Source of the DNA: Osmia lignaria lignaria
Taxonomy: Eukaryota > Arthropoda > Insecta > Hymenoptera > Megachilidae
Direction: 5' to 3'
Length of the DNA: 64,000 bases
Assembly: GCF_051020975.1 (NCBI RefSeq)
Contig: NC_135039.1
Coordinates: forward strand, 8,158,692 to 8,222,691
The translations under genes were made by a program, and so were the position numbers. The notes beneath the pieces were generated by a model. That model worked only from the letters and a program-made list of their open reading frames with translations. It ran no database searches and was not told the origin of the DNA. Positions 23,285-34,189 of the stretch are shown here, in pieces (the stretch's first letter is position 1; the number at the start of each line of letters is the position of its first letter).

Positions 23285-24400
23285 GAATATTCCTACAAAT
23301 CGAATGCCTAAGGTTAGTTTTTTTTTTTAAATAATATGTCCCGATATGGTACTCCGATATATATAAGTGGTATCAAATCTTTTTCCGAAGTACGAATGTG
23401 TAGGAATAAGAACTATATAAATGTGATAGGAACGCAGTATATTTGTTTTTGAATAACATGAATTGTAATACTATGAACGAAATAAAAAGAAAATGATAAA
23501 TTATAAAATAAAATTGTTGATAATTAATAAATTGCAATTAATTGATAATGCATTTACTTTATTCAATAAAAAAAATAAAAGATACCATAAACATTTGTCA
23601 TGTATCCAGTATATGTACATTTATATACAATCTTCGTCATGATCTGATTGTGAAAAATGAATGTATATATACATAATTCACGCTTCCTTTTTTGGGGGAT
23701 GTAGGAAAGGGACGGGTACTAAAATAACTGTAAACAAAATATATAATAAAAAATAAAATATTTTATTTGACTGACGGCAGTACACAGGATAAGGAATATG
23801 AGAATTGTACTCTGAATTCCTACAAATCGAATGCGTAAGGTTAGTTTTTTTTTTAAAAATAATGTCCCGATATTGTACTCCGAATTCCTACAAATCGAAT
23901 GCCGGTTAGTTTATCCATCTAAAGAAAATCGTAAATGTACCTGTTAGCGTCAGTACGTATTCAAGGGTTGACATGTGGCAGGGTCATTGCATTTGGGGCT
24001 TTGACCTGCTTTTCAAGGATTTCTCAGGATTCTTTAGGCTATCTATACCCCGAGCCATACGTCTGTCATCGGACTTAGGCCGGCGGTAGTCGGTACTTGA
24101 GGTGCGACGAATTCTAAGAGTCGCGGACGTTTTGTTTATGGAACGGCGATAGAGAGTTCGATCGCCGATCCTCGAAGGAACGCGCGTGTGGCCGATGACC
24201 CGAAGTCATGGTGCTGCATGGCACGTGTAGAAAGATAAGGATTTTCTAGAATGATCTGGCCACGGAGTGGGGAAGATCTTGCATCTTCTGGTAGGAGGAC
24301 CATGAGGAACGGCATGGCACTTACCCCAGAATCGCGAGAGGAGTAACACCATTTTATTTAACATACCCATGTACTTCGTCAGTACACAGGATAAGGAATA
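23285..24400. repeat. Short dispersed direct repeats in AT-rich spacer
   Basis: cctacaaatcgaatgc occurs near 23295, 23819 and 23889, the first two followed by aaggttagttttttttt and an aatgtcccgatat word. The 21-bp word cagtacacaggataaggaata occurs at 23779 and again at 24380, 601 bp apart, flanking a more GC-rich stretch (23940-24350). No gene seen. Confidence 0.65.
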
Positions 24401-24499
24401 GGGGAATAAATGACTACAACATAAGTAGCGGAAAATATTATATAATGATAAAAAAGAAAAATATATATAAAAAAATATAATTAAAAGAAATAAAACAAA

Positions 24500-24525
24500 A
24501 TAATAATAATAATAATAACAACAAC

Positions 24526-24560
<35 letters not shown>

Positions 24561-24592
24561 GAAGAAGAAGAAGAAGAAGAAGAATAATGAAA
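24500..24592 (+). repeat. Compound (AAT)/(AAC)/(AAG) microsatellite
   Basis: Runs of aat, then aac, aat and aag triplets, just beyond the 3' end of the Gln-rich gene. Confidence 0.95.
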
Positions 24593-24597
24593 TTAGA

Positions 24598-25361
24598 AAT
24601 AAAATGATATATTTCGGCCATTACAGCCGCGACCACGACCGTCTCCATTGCCATTCCCGCGACCGCGGCTGGGCCGTGGCGCTGTTTCACGCCGCAGACG
24701 ATTCATTTTGCGCCTGTACTGCCGAATTAGTAATTGTTTTGTCCTGTATGACTGGAAAAATAAATATTATGTTATTATTCATAAACAATGAATACCAGAA
24801 AGATCGTACGAACAGGAAAGTAAAACAACTACTTATTCAGCTGCGATACGTGCGGCTGATACGGCGGCTGGTGCGGCTAAAAGAACAAATATTATGTTAT
24901 TATATATAAACAAAAAATAGCAGAAACAACGTATAAACATGAACGCAAAAAATAGGACTTACTGTATGTCCTGCCGGTTGGGCATGCGGTGGTTGCTGTG
25001 GCGATTGCTGTGGCGATTGCTGTAGCGATGGGTGCGGCTGAAACAATAAATATTATGTTATTATATATAAACAAGGAATAGCAGAAATAACGTATAAACA
25101 GGATCGTAAAAAAACGACTTACGATATACTCAGCATGTTGCTGTTGTGCCTGCCGCTGGTCCATTTGCTGCAGCAGTTCGTGCATTTTTTGCATTTGTTG
25201 CTGCTGCACATGCAGTAGCTGCAGCAGCGGTGCTATTTGTCGCAATTCTTGTTACGGTTACAACCGCAGCTGCTGCACCTGCTGTTGCAGCTGGACCAGC
25301 GGCTCCGGCTGCGGTTGTTCTGGATTGCAGTTATCCATGTCTTGTGGACACGCGTCTAGAA
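24598..25361 (-). pseudogene. Gln/Pro-rich gene made of tandem exon-intron units
   Basis: Minus-strand exons with matching phases. Exon 1 (about 25361-25123) encodes NCNPEQPQPEPLVQLQQQ and further Gln-rich, coiled-coil-like sequence ending HAEYI; two TAA codons near 25250, each one base from CAA, interrupt it. Donor gtaagt at 25122. Exon 2 (25037-24963) is exactly 25 codons (PHPSLQQSPQQSPQQPP..) between cag and gtaagt. Exon 3 (24876 to about 24837) encodes PHQPPYQPHVSQL; its donor is ATAAGT, a lost G. The last exon (from 24751) reads either to ..QNESSAA and a stop or, in another frame, through an Arg/Gly-rich tail. The introns are copies of each other. Family unknown; low-complexity composition prevents a functional call. 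Confidence 0.5.
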
Positions 25362-25385
25362 AAGGCAATTTTTTAACTTTTTTAT

Positions 25386-25675
25386 TTGAGCCTGTGATGA
25401 AAATGTAAAATATGACGTGTATGCTGAAAATTTTATTGAGATCGGTCATTGTGATTGGAAGTTACAAGTAATTAATTTTTGAAAATCGTGGCTTTTCATC
25501 TAAGAACGTGACTAGTTATGTTCTTAGATTGCGATTCTCGGAAATTTTAATTACTTGTAACTTCTAAATGCATTGACCGATCTCGATGAAATATTAAAAC
25601 CATGCACATAACTCATTTGAATCTACGAAAGACATATTTTAAATTTTCATTATAGGCTCACATAAACCCACTGTA
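25386..25675. mobile_element. Mariner-type foldback MITE
   Basis: Inverted arms: gagatcggtcattgtg..gaagttacaagtaatt (left, 25438-25475) and aattacttgtaacttc..attgaccgatctc (right, 25548-25590); further out gatgaaaatgtaaaata versus tattttaaattttcat. The right end reads cccactgta, the terminus also seen at 31959 and, inverted, at 38273. Belongs to the dispersed family described at those places. Confidence 0.7.
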
Positions 25676-25898
25676 TATGAGACAAAGCAAAATATATTTT
25701 TGTTACAAATGGTCACGTAATGTAATTGTCAATGACACTCGCGAAGTAAAGATAAAAAGAAACACTTACTGTCGTTTTCGGAACCCATGCTTCGAGTGTT
25801 CTTTTCCCGCTCGTTGCACTAATTGAACTGTCGATGCCGGTGAAATTTGAAAATGCGACAGCGTTGGCGTGGTGGGGGGAAAGGACCGCGTTGCCATC

Positions 25899-26065
25899 TA
25901 CAGGATTGCCTCCAAATAAGCAACTCGGTCGGGACTCGTAGAAACGGACCTCTCACTCATTTCTCGAACCTCTCACTTCGCGAGCGACTTCAAACAAAGA
26001 AGAGGGGGTAGCGAGTTGCGTATTTCGAAGCAGAGACCACTTGGTTATTTCGAGGCAATCCTGTA
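25899..26065. mobile_element. 167-bp TIR-bounded block upstream of MULE copy 2
   Basis: Left end TACAGGATTGCCTC(C)AAATAAG and right end (CTTATTTCGAGG-like, ending GGCAATCCTGTA) are inverted copies of about 28 bp. The inside (cgacttcaaacaaagaagag) matches 1000-1100 in inverted orientation. It lies 78 bp before the ATG of MULE copy 2. Confidence 0.75.
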
Positions 26066-29000
26066 CGACTTCTTTCTTAGACGATCTTGAAAAACTAAAT
26101 TTGTATCGATATTTTCAATCATTTCTGCAACAAATAAGCACAAATGGCAAATAAAAAAGGTACAAGTCAGAGGTTTCCGGGTAAGAGAAAGCTCTCCCTC
26201 AAAAGAGTTTACAGAAAACTGTAAGTGCTTACAAAATACATTTCTGTAATTTATGTACAAATATTTACAAATATTTCTGATCTCATTTGTTCTACTTTGC
26301 AGGCGACAGAAACAATGGCAATCGTCGGCATCTACGATTGAATCTACTGCAGTCGTCAAAGAGAGAAATTCTCTCCCCGGAAAAGTTTGTATATCCAAAT
26401 ATTATAATAAAGATCGTTCATTTATCCCAAAGGATCCTAAAGATTTGGGACACATCTCATCAGAAAACGCCCTTCGCAAAAACGATGAAACTATCGTTGT
26501 ACAATGCGAATGTACAAGTGAGAGACCCACTGTACAAAACGTCCTGGACAATAGCGACGACAATGTCGTCGTAGACGTCGGACACGTAGATGTGGGACGT
26601 ATTTCGGAAAATGTGCCAGAAGGCCGCCGCATTGTTGACGTTCAATTCTTTTGGAATTAAATACATAGAACATTCGACAATCATGCGCGAAGTATTGAAT
26701 GTCATTTTCGCGATTGCAAAATGATCGGTAGTCGCCAGCATGGGTGTCTCACACAGTTTTTCTTCAAGTGCCAAATGTGCAATTACGAAGATACTGTTTG
26801 GTCGGAACCTATGCATTCAGATATAATGAATGTAAATGAGGGCCATGACGACCGCGACTGTTACAGTCGGAATCGGCTATGCACAATTAGAAGAATTATG
26901 CGCCGCCCTGAACATGCCCTGCATGGCTGAAACGACGTACCGCAGGTACGGTGAAAAACTTGTCGAGTTTATGAAAAGCGCAATGCATACCATGCAGGCA
27001 GCAGGTGACGAAGAAAGACGATTAGCTTCTAAAAACAATGAAGTCGTCGACGGTATCCCGTACATAACTGTCATAGCAGATGGTAGCTGGATGAAGAGAT
27101 CGTATGGTACGAATTATAATTCACTTTCCGGTGTTGGTGCCATTGTAGGTTTCCGCACAGGAAAAGTTCTGTTTATCGGCATACGAAATAAATACTGCAC
27201 AATATGTGATATAGCGGAACGAAAAGCTATATCCCCAAAACATCATAAATGTTATAAAAACTATAATCGTTATGCCAGTTCTAGTAACATGGAAAGTGAT
27301 GCTATTGCTGAAGGTTTCAATTGCAGCATTGAAATGCATGGCTTGATATATAGAACGGTTGTTGCCGATGGTGATAGCAACGTCTATCATACTATTGTGA
27401 ATAACAGACCTTACCGACAACAAAAAGTAACCGTTAGAAAAGTAGAGTGTATCAATCACTTACTTCGTAATTTATGTAAAAAGTTGAGACACGTTGCGGA
27501 GAAAACGCAAACGAAGGGTCACAGAGCTCGTGGCTATGTTGCGCACCGAAATATCATTTAAAAAAATATTTTAAATATTCGTAGAGCTGTTGTTTTAGCA
27601 GTCAATGCGCGAAAACAAGAAAAAGGGCCTCAGCATATCAAAGCTAGAGAACTTCAGAAGGACATTTTAAGTATTCCTAGCCATATATTTGGTGAGCACA
27701 AGGAGTGCAATAGCCGCCGCCATACGTGTATGCCCGACGAAAACAGTGCTGAGAAAAATTACGTTCCATCTTTGAAATTGTTTGGTCTGTATAGCGAAGT
27801 CGAGAAAGCCATACGATTCCTCAGCTGCTATTCGGATAGTCTGTTAATGAATGTTACAAACAATCCCGCAGAAACATTTAATTCAATTATCTGTAAAGGG
27901 ATTGGTGGAAAATGTATTAATTTTGGTGCAAGAGGTTCCTACAATGCTAGAGTTGCAGGAGTTGTTACGCAATGCAATACGCAACAAGTACTTACAGAAA
28001 TGCATAAGAACATGTGTAAAACCGTTTCGCCACTAGTAAAGAGATTGGAGGAACGGCGGCAGAAAAAAGTTGCGAAAACGAAAGAATTTCGAATGACCTA
28101 TGGTAAGACAAGGAAATTAAAGCCAGTGCAAGGAACGGATAAATATTATGGTCCAAACTCGCCAAGACCAAATCTTCCGAGTGATATGCTGCTTCAACTT
28201 CGCAAGGAACATTTTGAAAAGCTTGCTGACAATGCAAAAAATCGTACAATAATAGAAACGAACACAAGAGAACAAAACGATTCAGATTTATGGAGAACTT
28301 TGAAGGAAGAAATGCTAACTGCTTCGAATTTTGGAGGAGTGTGTCGCATAAGACAAACAACGTCCTGCGCAGCAATGGTAAAAAACATTTTATATCCTCC
28401 ATCTGTCGATACCGCTGCTATGAAATACGGCCGCGATAAAGAACACAGCAGGAAAAGACGTAGCGAAGACTTGTGGATTGTTCATTGATCGCAACATTCC
28501 ATACTTGGGTGCATCTCTTGATGGACTTATCGACGATAACGGTTTACCGGAACTGAAATGCCCACAATCTGCTGAGAATTTGACAGCGATAGACGCAATA
28601 GAAACAATACGTCACTTACGAAACATCTTCGATAAGAGAGATATACAAGAAATGAATAGCAAGCACCAGTATTTCTACCAAGTACAAGGTCAGTTGCATG
28701 TAACGCAATACAAGTACTGTATTGTCGCTATCTGGACACCTAAAAGCATACATATCATCCGCGTAAATAGGGATGACGCGTTTTGGACAAATCATATGGA
28801 ACCTTTCCTAACGCGTTTCTACGAAGAATGCATGCTTCCGGAAATATTGGACAGCCGCGTCAATAGACACATGCCTATTAGAAATCCAGAATACATACTA
28901 CGGGCAAAAGAAGACGCATCTATTCAAAAATCAAGCAGAAAAATCGCAAAAAAGCGTACATATGAAAACATGACACAGAACAGTGTTGAAGCATCAAATA

Positions 29001-30317
29001 TGACCGTTGAAGCAGTAACTAGCGACTGTGTCATTGTCAGTCATTCAGTCCAAGAAGAAAACTGCACAGATGATGCTGTACGGTACTATATATTAGAGAC
29101 TGCTGTTTGTTCCGTAATTGACGTAAAGAAAAATGTACTGCCTGTGCAAAGTAAATTAAACGATGAATCGTTAGATCGATTTTTACGTGTTGTCAGAGAA
29201 ACTACTCCTTTCGAAACGCAGTGTCCTATACTTACAGTTTACAAAATGTATCAATCCCTGCCGTAGTGACAAAAGCGTACAAATAATTGGAGGCAACTGT
29301 TCTGATCACTGGCGAAGTATCTATTTCAACGGCCGCCAACTCCATGTATACGATAGTTTACCTGGCAGTGCATATGGGAAGCTCGTAGAGGAAGAAAAAA
29401 AATATATTGCGTTACGATTTCCTCATATTCGCAAAAAGGATATACTTTTTGAAAGAGGTCAGGCGCAATCGGATTGTTACAGTTGTGGTGTATACGCGGC
29501 GGCATACATCACTACTATAGTTTTGGGTGGGGCCATTCCACGCAAAGTGATCACACTTTTTCCCGCATGGTCTTGGATTTTTGTTAAATTTTGTAGGCTT
29601 GTAGAACCCAATGTACGAACAAAAAATCGATGCTCCGTTCCTCGATATTGTTTAAACTTTCCAAGTTATAAGAACTGAAAATTTAGGGTCACTTTTTTTT
29701 CAAAAAATCATAACTCGGAAAGTATTATAGATATCGACATGCATGAACCGGCATTTTATAGGTAAAACTTCAAAGTTTAATAAAAAAATTACTACATGTT
29801 TCAACGCAATCTTCAAATTGTTGTAAATAATGTTTATAATTTTCAAACTTGAAAATAACCCCAAGGGGGAGCACGAATCAGTCTGAAATTTTTTCTGTAG
29901 AATCTTTAAAGAGTTTTCTAAATACCCTGAAAATTTCATGATGGAACACGCAGAATTGCCGGAGTAATAAAATTTTATTGCTGCGTATGACCTACCAGCA
30001 GACCATCGCGCGCCGTCCGGTTCCCATGCGCCGCTACTCTACATTTTTTCAAATAGCCAGCCATCGGTTAACAACTACGGAATAGATCGACATGTTTTTG
30101 GTACTTTTGTCTACAAACCCTTAAAAGTCAATAAAAGTATGGCAAACCGATTTTGGCGGTTCACTTTTCCAGAACACCGTTCAGTTTTATTTGGGAAAGC
30201 AACGAGACAAGCGGTTTCAGTTAAGCGTTCAGTGTTGTGCATAACTATGCTGTGTACTTTTCAGTTTCTTGTTTTTCTTAGTTTAAAACTGTAATTGTGT
30301 ACTGGTGGAAAGCAAAA

Positions 30318-30905
30318 ATGCCGCGAAGATATTGTTTCAATCCATTTAGTTTACCTCGACATTCAAATGTAACTAAAAATCTTCGTTCAGTTACAATCGC
30401 CTTTCGTGAAAAATATCAGAATATAATATTAGGAGAAAATTTGTGCTGCATGTGTAGAATGCGAGTAATTCGAACATCTAGATTAAATCGTCCAAATCTT
30501 CCTATCGTAAACGTAAGTGAGCCGGGTTGTTTTCCAACAGTTCAAGAGCCAGTTGTTGGTCCAAGTAATGTAGAACAAGTAATAAGCAACAATTCGTCAA
30601 ATTCGGGAACAAATGCAGATACAGGGTGATTCTCTCGCAATACAACACAAAAGCCGGACCCAAAACTGCTTTGTGTGTGTTTATGGCTGAGACGAAGACA
30701 AGAAACGGAACAGCAGGGGTTCCATTGTGCGGCACGGCTTTTGTGTTGCGTTGCGAAAGAATCACCCTGTAGTTATGTAGAAGAAATAGATCGGGAATAT
30801 TCGTTATCGTCGTTAAATAGTGGCCTTAAATCTCTCGGTGAATCTCCTATCACATCAAAATCTTTAAAATCACCTCTCCAGATTAAGAAAAAAGAAGAGT
30901 ATTAG
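30318..30905 (+). pseudogene. N-terminal transposase-like ORF in the foldback loop, split by a MITE
   Basis: ATG at 30318 (MPRRYCFNPFSLPRHSN..) with a Cys cluster (CCMCRM) near 30445; the second part (30772-30905) reads EEIDREYSLSSLNSGLKSLGE and ends LQIKKKEEY stop. The two parts are in frame if the 148-bp MITE plus one TA is disregarded. I recall similar N-termini in repetitive insect proteins but cannot name the family. No catalytic core is present, so this is the leftover start of a transposon gene. Confidence 0.5.
30622..30769. mobile_element. 148-bp mariner-type MITE with TA duplication
   Basis: TIRs of about 35 bp: CAGGGTGATTCTCTCGCAA at the left and its inverse ending GAATCACCCTG at the right. 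TA at 30620-30621 and 30770-30771 is the target duplication expected of Tc1/mariner-type elements. Confidence 0.88.
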
Positions 30906-31744
30906 AAACAATTATTTACTCCAATTTGTAAATAAGCGGAAATTAAGCGGATAGACCGAAAAGTAACGCCGACAAGTGCAATGGCGCATGGGGACCGGAT
31001 GGCGCGCGATGGTCCGCCGGCAGGTCATACGCAGCAATAAAATATTATATCTCCGGTAATTCTGCGTGTTCCATCATGAAATTTTCAGGGTATTTAGAAA
31101 ACTCTTTAAAGATTCTACAGAAAAAATTTCAGACCGATTCGTGCTCCCCCTTGGGGTTACTTTCAAGTTTGAAAATTATAAACATTATTTACAACAATTT
31201 GAAGATTGCGTTGACACATGTAGTAATTTTTTTATTAAACTTTGAAGTTTTACCTATAAAATGCCGGTTCATGCATATCGATATCTATAATACTTTCCGA
31301 GTTATGATTTTTTGAAAAAAAAGTGGCCCTAAATTTTCAGTCCTTATAACTTGGAAAGTTTAAACAATATCGAGGAACGGAGCATCGATTTTTTGTTCGT
31401 ACATTGGGTTCTACCAGCCTACAAAATTTAACAAAAATCCAAGACCATGCGGGAAAAAGTGTGATCACTTTGCGTGGAATGGCCCTGGAAACCCTTGCTT
31501 AGAAAACTATTACCATGACATACAGCGACTGAGATGTCACTTCGTGAATATTATTGAAAATAATAGACTGTCACCATTCCCGATAGAATAAGGTAGCAAT
31601 AAGATAGTGCAGGGGAAGAGGTTTTAGCCGAGTGCGAAAGGGAATGTCTTGGGCGTACGTAAACGTATTTCCTCTTCCATAAAAAGAAAAAAAAAAAAAT
31701 TGAGGCTTATTAGCGGTCGTCAAGGCAATGTGAATTATTTGAAT

Positions 31745-31959
31745 GTACATATTTTAAATTTTCATTACAGACTCACATAAAAAAGTTGAAAAATTACCAT
31801 TCGTTATTTTTTCCCACGATTTCGACAAACCATCATTTTTTAAAACAGCACAAGTACATATCTTAGTAAATTAATTTTTATAGCTTTTCAAAAAGCCTCA
31901 AGTCATTTGATCCAATGAGGTATTTGGTTGGTGAGCAAATAATTTTGTGGCCCACTGTA
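31745..31959 (+). repeat. Mariner-type repeat fragment (right end)
   Basis: Begins with the shared arm tattttaaattttcatta, continues ctcacataaaaaagttg (also at 42092) and ends aattttgtggcccactgta at 31959. 31960-32305 is unassigned spacer. Confidence 0.65.
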
Positions 31960-32309
31960 TTTCCCTCAGGCCACGACTTTTCCCAACACTTGGAAGCGAT
32001 TAGTCATGACGTCGTAATCCTCTTGACCGTCTAGCAAACGGTCGATGTTTCGCCTACGTTTTTAAAAGTTGTCTACAATAAAAGCATTGTACACATTGCA
32101 GGCATTTCCTCCGTTGGTGCTCGCCGATCGGGTGATCACAGTTTCTACCTTGTTAGAAGTTTGCTGACAGTTTCAAACGTAGAAAAGGACAACAAGTGAA
32201 AGAGGGACTGCCGATTATTACGATCGTAGCTTCTGTCTTTTTCATTGGTTACCCTTCCCTTAGTTCGAAATTTTTTATCATCAATTTAACAAGTAAATAC
32301 AGTCCAACT

Positions 32310-32440
32310 TGTATCATGTTTGGTATCATTTTAATCCGAAAAATCTCTCCAATGCGCTAGTAAAAGTTTCGATGAGAAAAAGTCAAAAATAAAAATGTTT
32401 TATAATTGAATTCGTATTAGAAACACCGATACGTTTCGGC
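32310..32440 (+). repeat. 130-bp dispersed module, copy 1
   Basis: tgtttggtatcattttaatc..aaaaatctc..gcgctagtaaaagtttc also occurs near 49240 and 51010 in the same orientation and near 50350 inverted. In the other copies it lies inside mariner-like elements with minisatellites. Confidence 0.75.
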
Positions 32441-32476
32441 TCCTCGCTTTGAATCCTTGGACCTCTCGCTCCTCCA

Positions 32477-34189
32477 CTATCTGTCCCTTTCTACGTTCAC
32501 GCTTGGCTCGCTCCGCATGTAAACACAGAATGGACAGCTCGGCTGGAATGCAACCACTGTGTCCCAATCTCGGTTGCATTTACTAAAGTACGCGACTACC
32601 TGACGCGTCCCATCGGTTGAGTATTGAAACAATATCGCCCCTAATCCCAAGGAGCTGGCGTCCGTATGCAATTCCGTTCGCTTTGTGCTATCAAAAATAG
32701 CCAGAATCGGTCTCGTCGTTAACATTCGTTTGACCGCCTGCACAACATTTTTTTGCTTCTTTCCCCAGGTCCACGACACATGTTTCTTTGTCAACACCGC
32801 TAACGGAGTGACCAGGCTTGCGTACCCCTTAATAAATTTCCTAAAGTACCCTGCAAGACCCAAGAACTGACGTACTTCTCTGACGTTTTTGGGTTCTGGC
32901 ATCTTGAGCACAGCAGCGATTTTATATTTCCCAGGCCTAACTCCCGCAGCGCTTATTTCTCTCCCTAAGTAATTTATTTCCGTTTTCAAGAACGAACACT
33001 TACTCAACTTTATCGTTAAGTTCGCTTCACGCAGCTTGTTCAGAACGAGACGGAGACGTTCTAACCCCTCAGCAACAGTCTTCGACGGAATAATTATATC
33101 ATCGATATATGGAAAAGCAATCTTATTCCGTAACGACCCTAGCGCTGTATTTATGAGGTGTTGGAAAACAGCTGGCGCATTAGTAAGCCCAAAAGGCATC
33201 CGCAAAAACTCGTAGTGACCGTCGGGAGTAACAAAGGCCGTCTTCGGTATAGCGTCTTCGCTCATGGCTACCTGGCAGTATCCTGAGACCAAGTCAAGAG
33301 CCGTGAAATAACAATAACCTCCCAACCGATCTATCTGGTCCTCGATCAACGGAAGAGGATATTGATCCCTAATAGTGAACGCATTCAGTCGCCTATAATC
33401 CACGCAAAGACGATACTCGCCTGTTTTCTTCCTTACCAGAGTAATCGGGCTCGCATACGGTGACGTTGATTCCTGCACGATCCCGTTCTCCAGTAATTCC
33501 TCAACAATCTCCCGCGCTGCCGTGCGTTCCGTTTCGGCAATTCGATACGGATGGTATACAATCGGAACGTCAGTTGTGCATTTAATGTCCATTTTCACAA
33601 TGCTCGTTTTGCCTAACGTACGCATTGACGTCGTAACTCGATCTTTATATTCTTCAATTAATTTTACACATAAGACGCGACCCCTTTCCGACATATCACC
33701 GCAATCCAACGTGCTGATATCAATGCTAGTTTCCATTGCGCACACATCCATTATAAGTCGCTGCTCGCTCTCAATGTTTGGCAGCTCCCGTAAAATGACT
33801 TGATCGCGCACCTTAATCAATACTACATGGTCCTGATCAACAAAATCCCGCCCCACAATTACTTCATGTCCCGTTTCCTCGGAATCGACAATAATTGCTG
33901 TTACTTCGGCAGATGCCTCCATAATCCGAACCGTTACTTCCGCGGTCAAACTTTCGCACGAAGCCAAACTCATATAACCTCGCATTTATATGAAGGGTCC
34001 CTTGACCATTCTAACGCCTAATTGGATCGCCGTCGACTTTCGAATAAGGGTGTGCGTGCTACCTGAATCCAGAAGGCACCGCACCTTCCGCCCATTCACT
34101 TCAGCATGCACCACCCATTTGCTTGGACTAGAACTAACCTGAAGCGTGTTTACTATTGCTTTTGCTCTGTAGCAAAACTTTTCCAGGTG
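32477..34189 (-). pseudogene. Ty3/gypsy pol: protease, RT, partial RNase H
   Basis: Protease CLLDSGSTHTLI near 34080, separated from the main frame by an in-frame TAA (about 33988). The 502-codon frame from 33985 carries the RT: IVQESTSPYASPITLV, LCVDYRRLN, FLRMPFGLTNAPAVFQ, the catalytic YIDD (about 33095) and the thumb FLGLAGYFRKF, then the start of RNase H (ELHTDASSLGLGAILFQ, about 32660). After VVAYFSK the frame leaves the family pattern, so the end is frameshifted or truncated; no integrase follows. A second knuckle bridging to gag is cut by TGA at about 34188. Confidence 0.88.

Larger units (their letters stand above)
29530..31485. mobile_element. 1956-bp foldback element with 0.5-kb TIRs
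   Basis: Left arm 29530-30033 and right arm 30983-31485 are inverted copies of about 500 bp, by eye well over 90% alike. Termini GGGCCATTCCACGC / GCGTGGAATGGCCC. The flanking TG (29528-29529 and 31486-31487) is a 2-bp duplication: counting it once, the Ulp1-like frame of MULE copy 2 continues. The 950-bp loop holds a short ORF interrupted by a MITE. Superfamily not recognised; probably an internally deleted derivative. Confidence 0.85.
26144..31591 (+). pseudogene. MULE transposase, copy 2: Mutator core, YqaJ nuclease, Ulp1-like protease
   Basis: Same family as 1683-4473. Exon 1 is 26144-26220 (MANKKGTSQRFPGKRKLSLK..) with donor gtaagtg; the acceptor ag is at 26301-26302 and the phases match. 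The Mutator core has VIADGSWMKRSY (about 27078) and VVADGDSNVY (about 27360). The nuclease keeps YLGASLDGL, ELKCPQS and YQVQGQLH (28500-28700), with Asp shifted to a LDG context. A frameshift near 29255 leads to an Ulp1/C48-like domain: SDHW (His), VYDSLPG (Asp), RGQAQSDCYSCGVY (Gln, Cys). The 29530-31485 insertion splits it; reading resumes at 31486 and ends at TAA 31589. Other breaks near 26835, 27560 and 28470. Dead copy, but it reveals the full domain plan. Confidence 0.8.
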
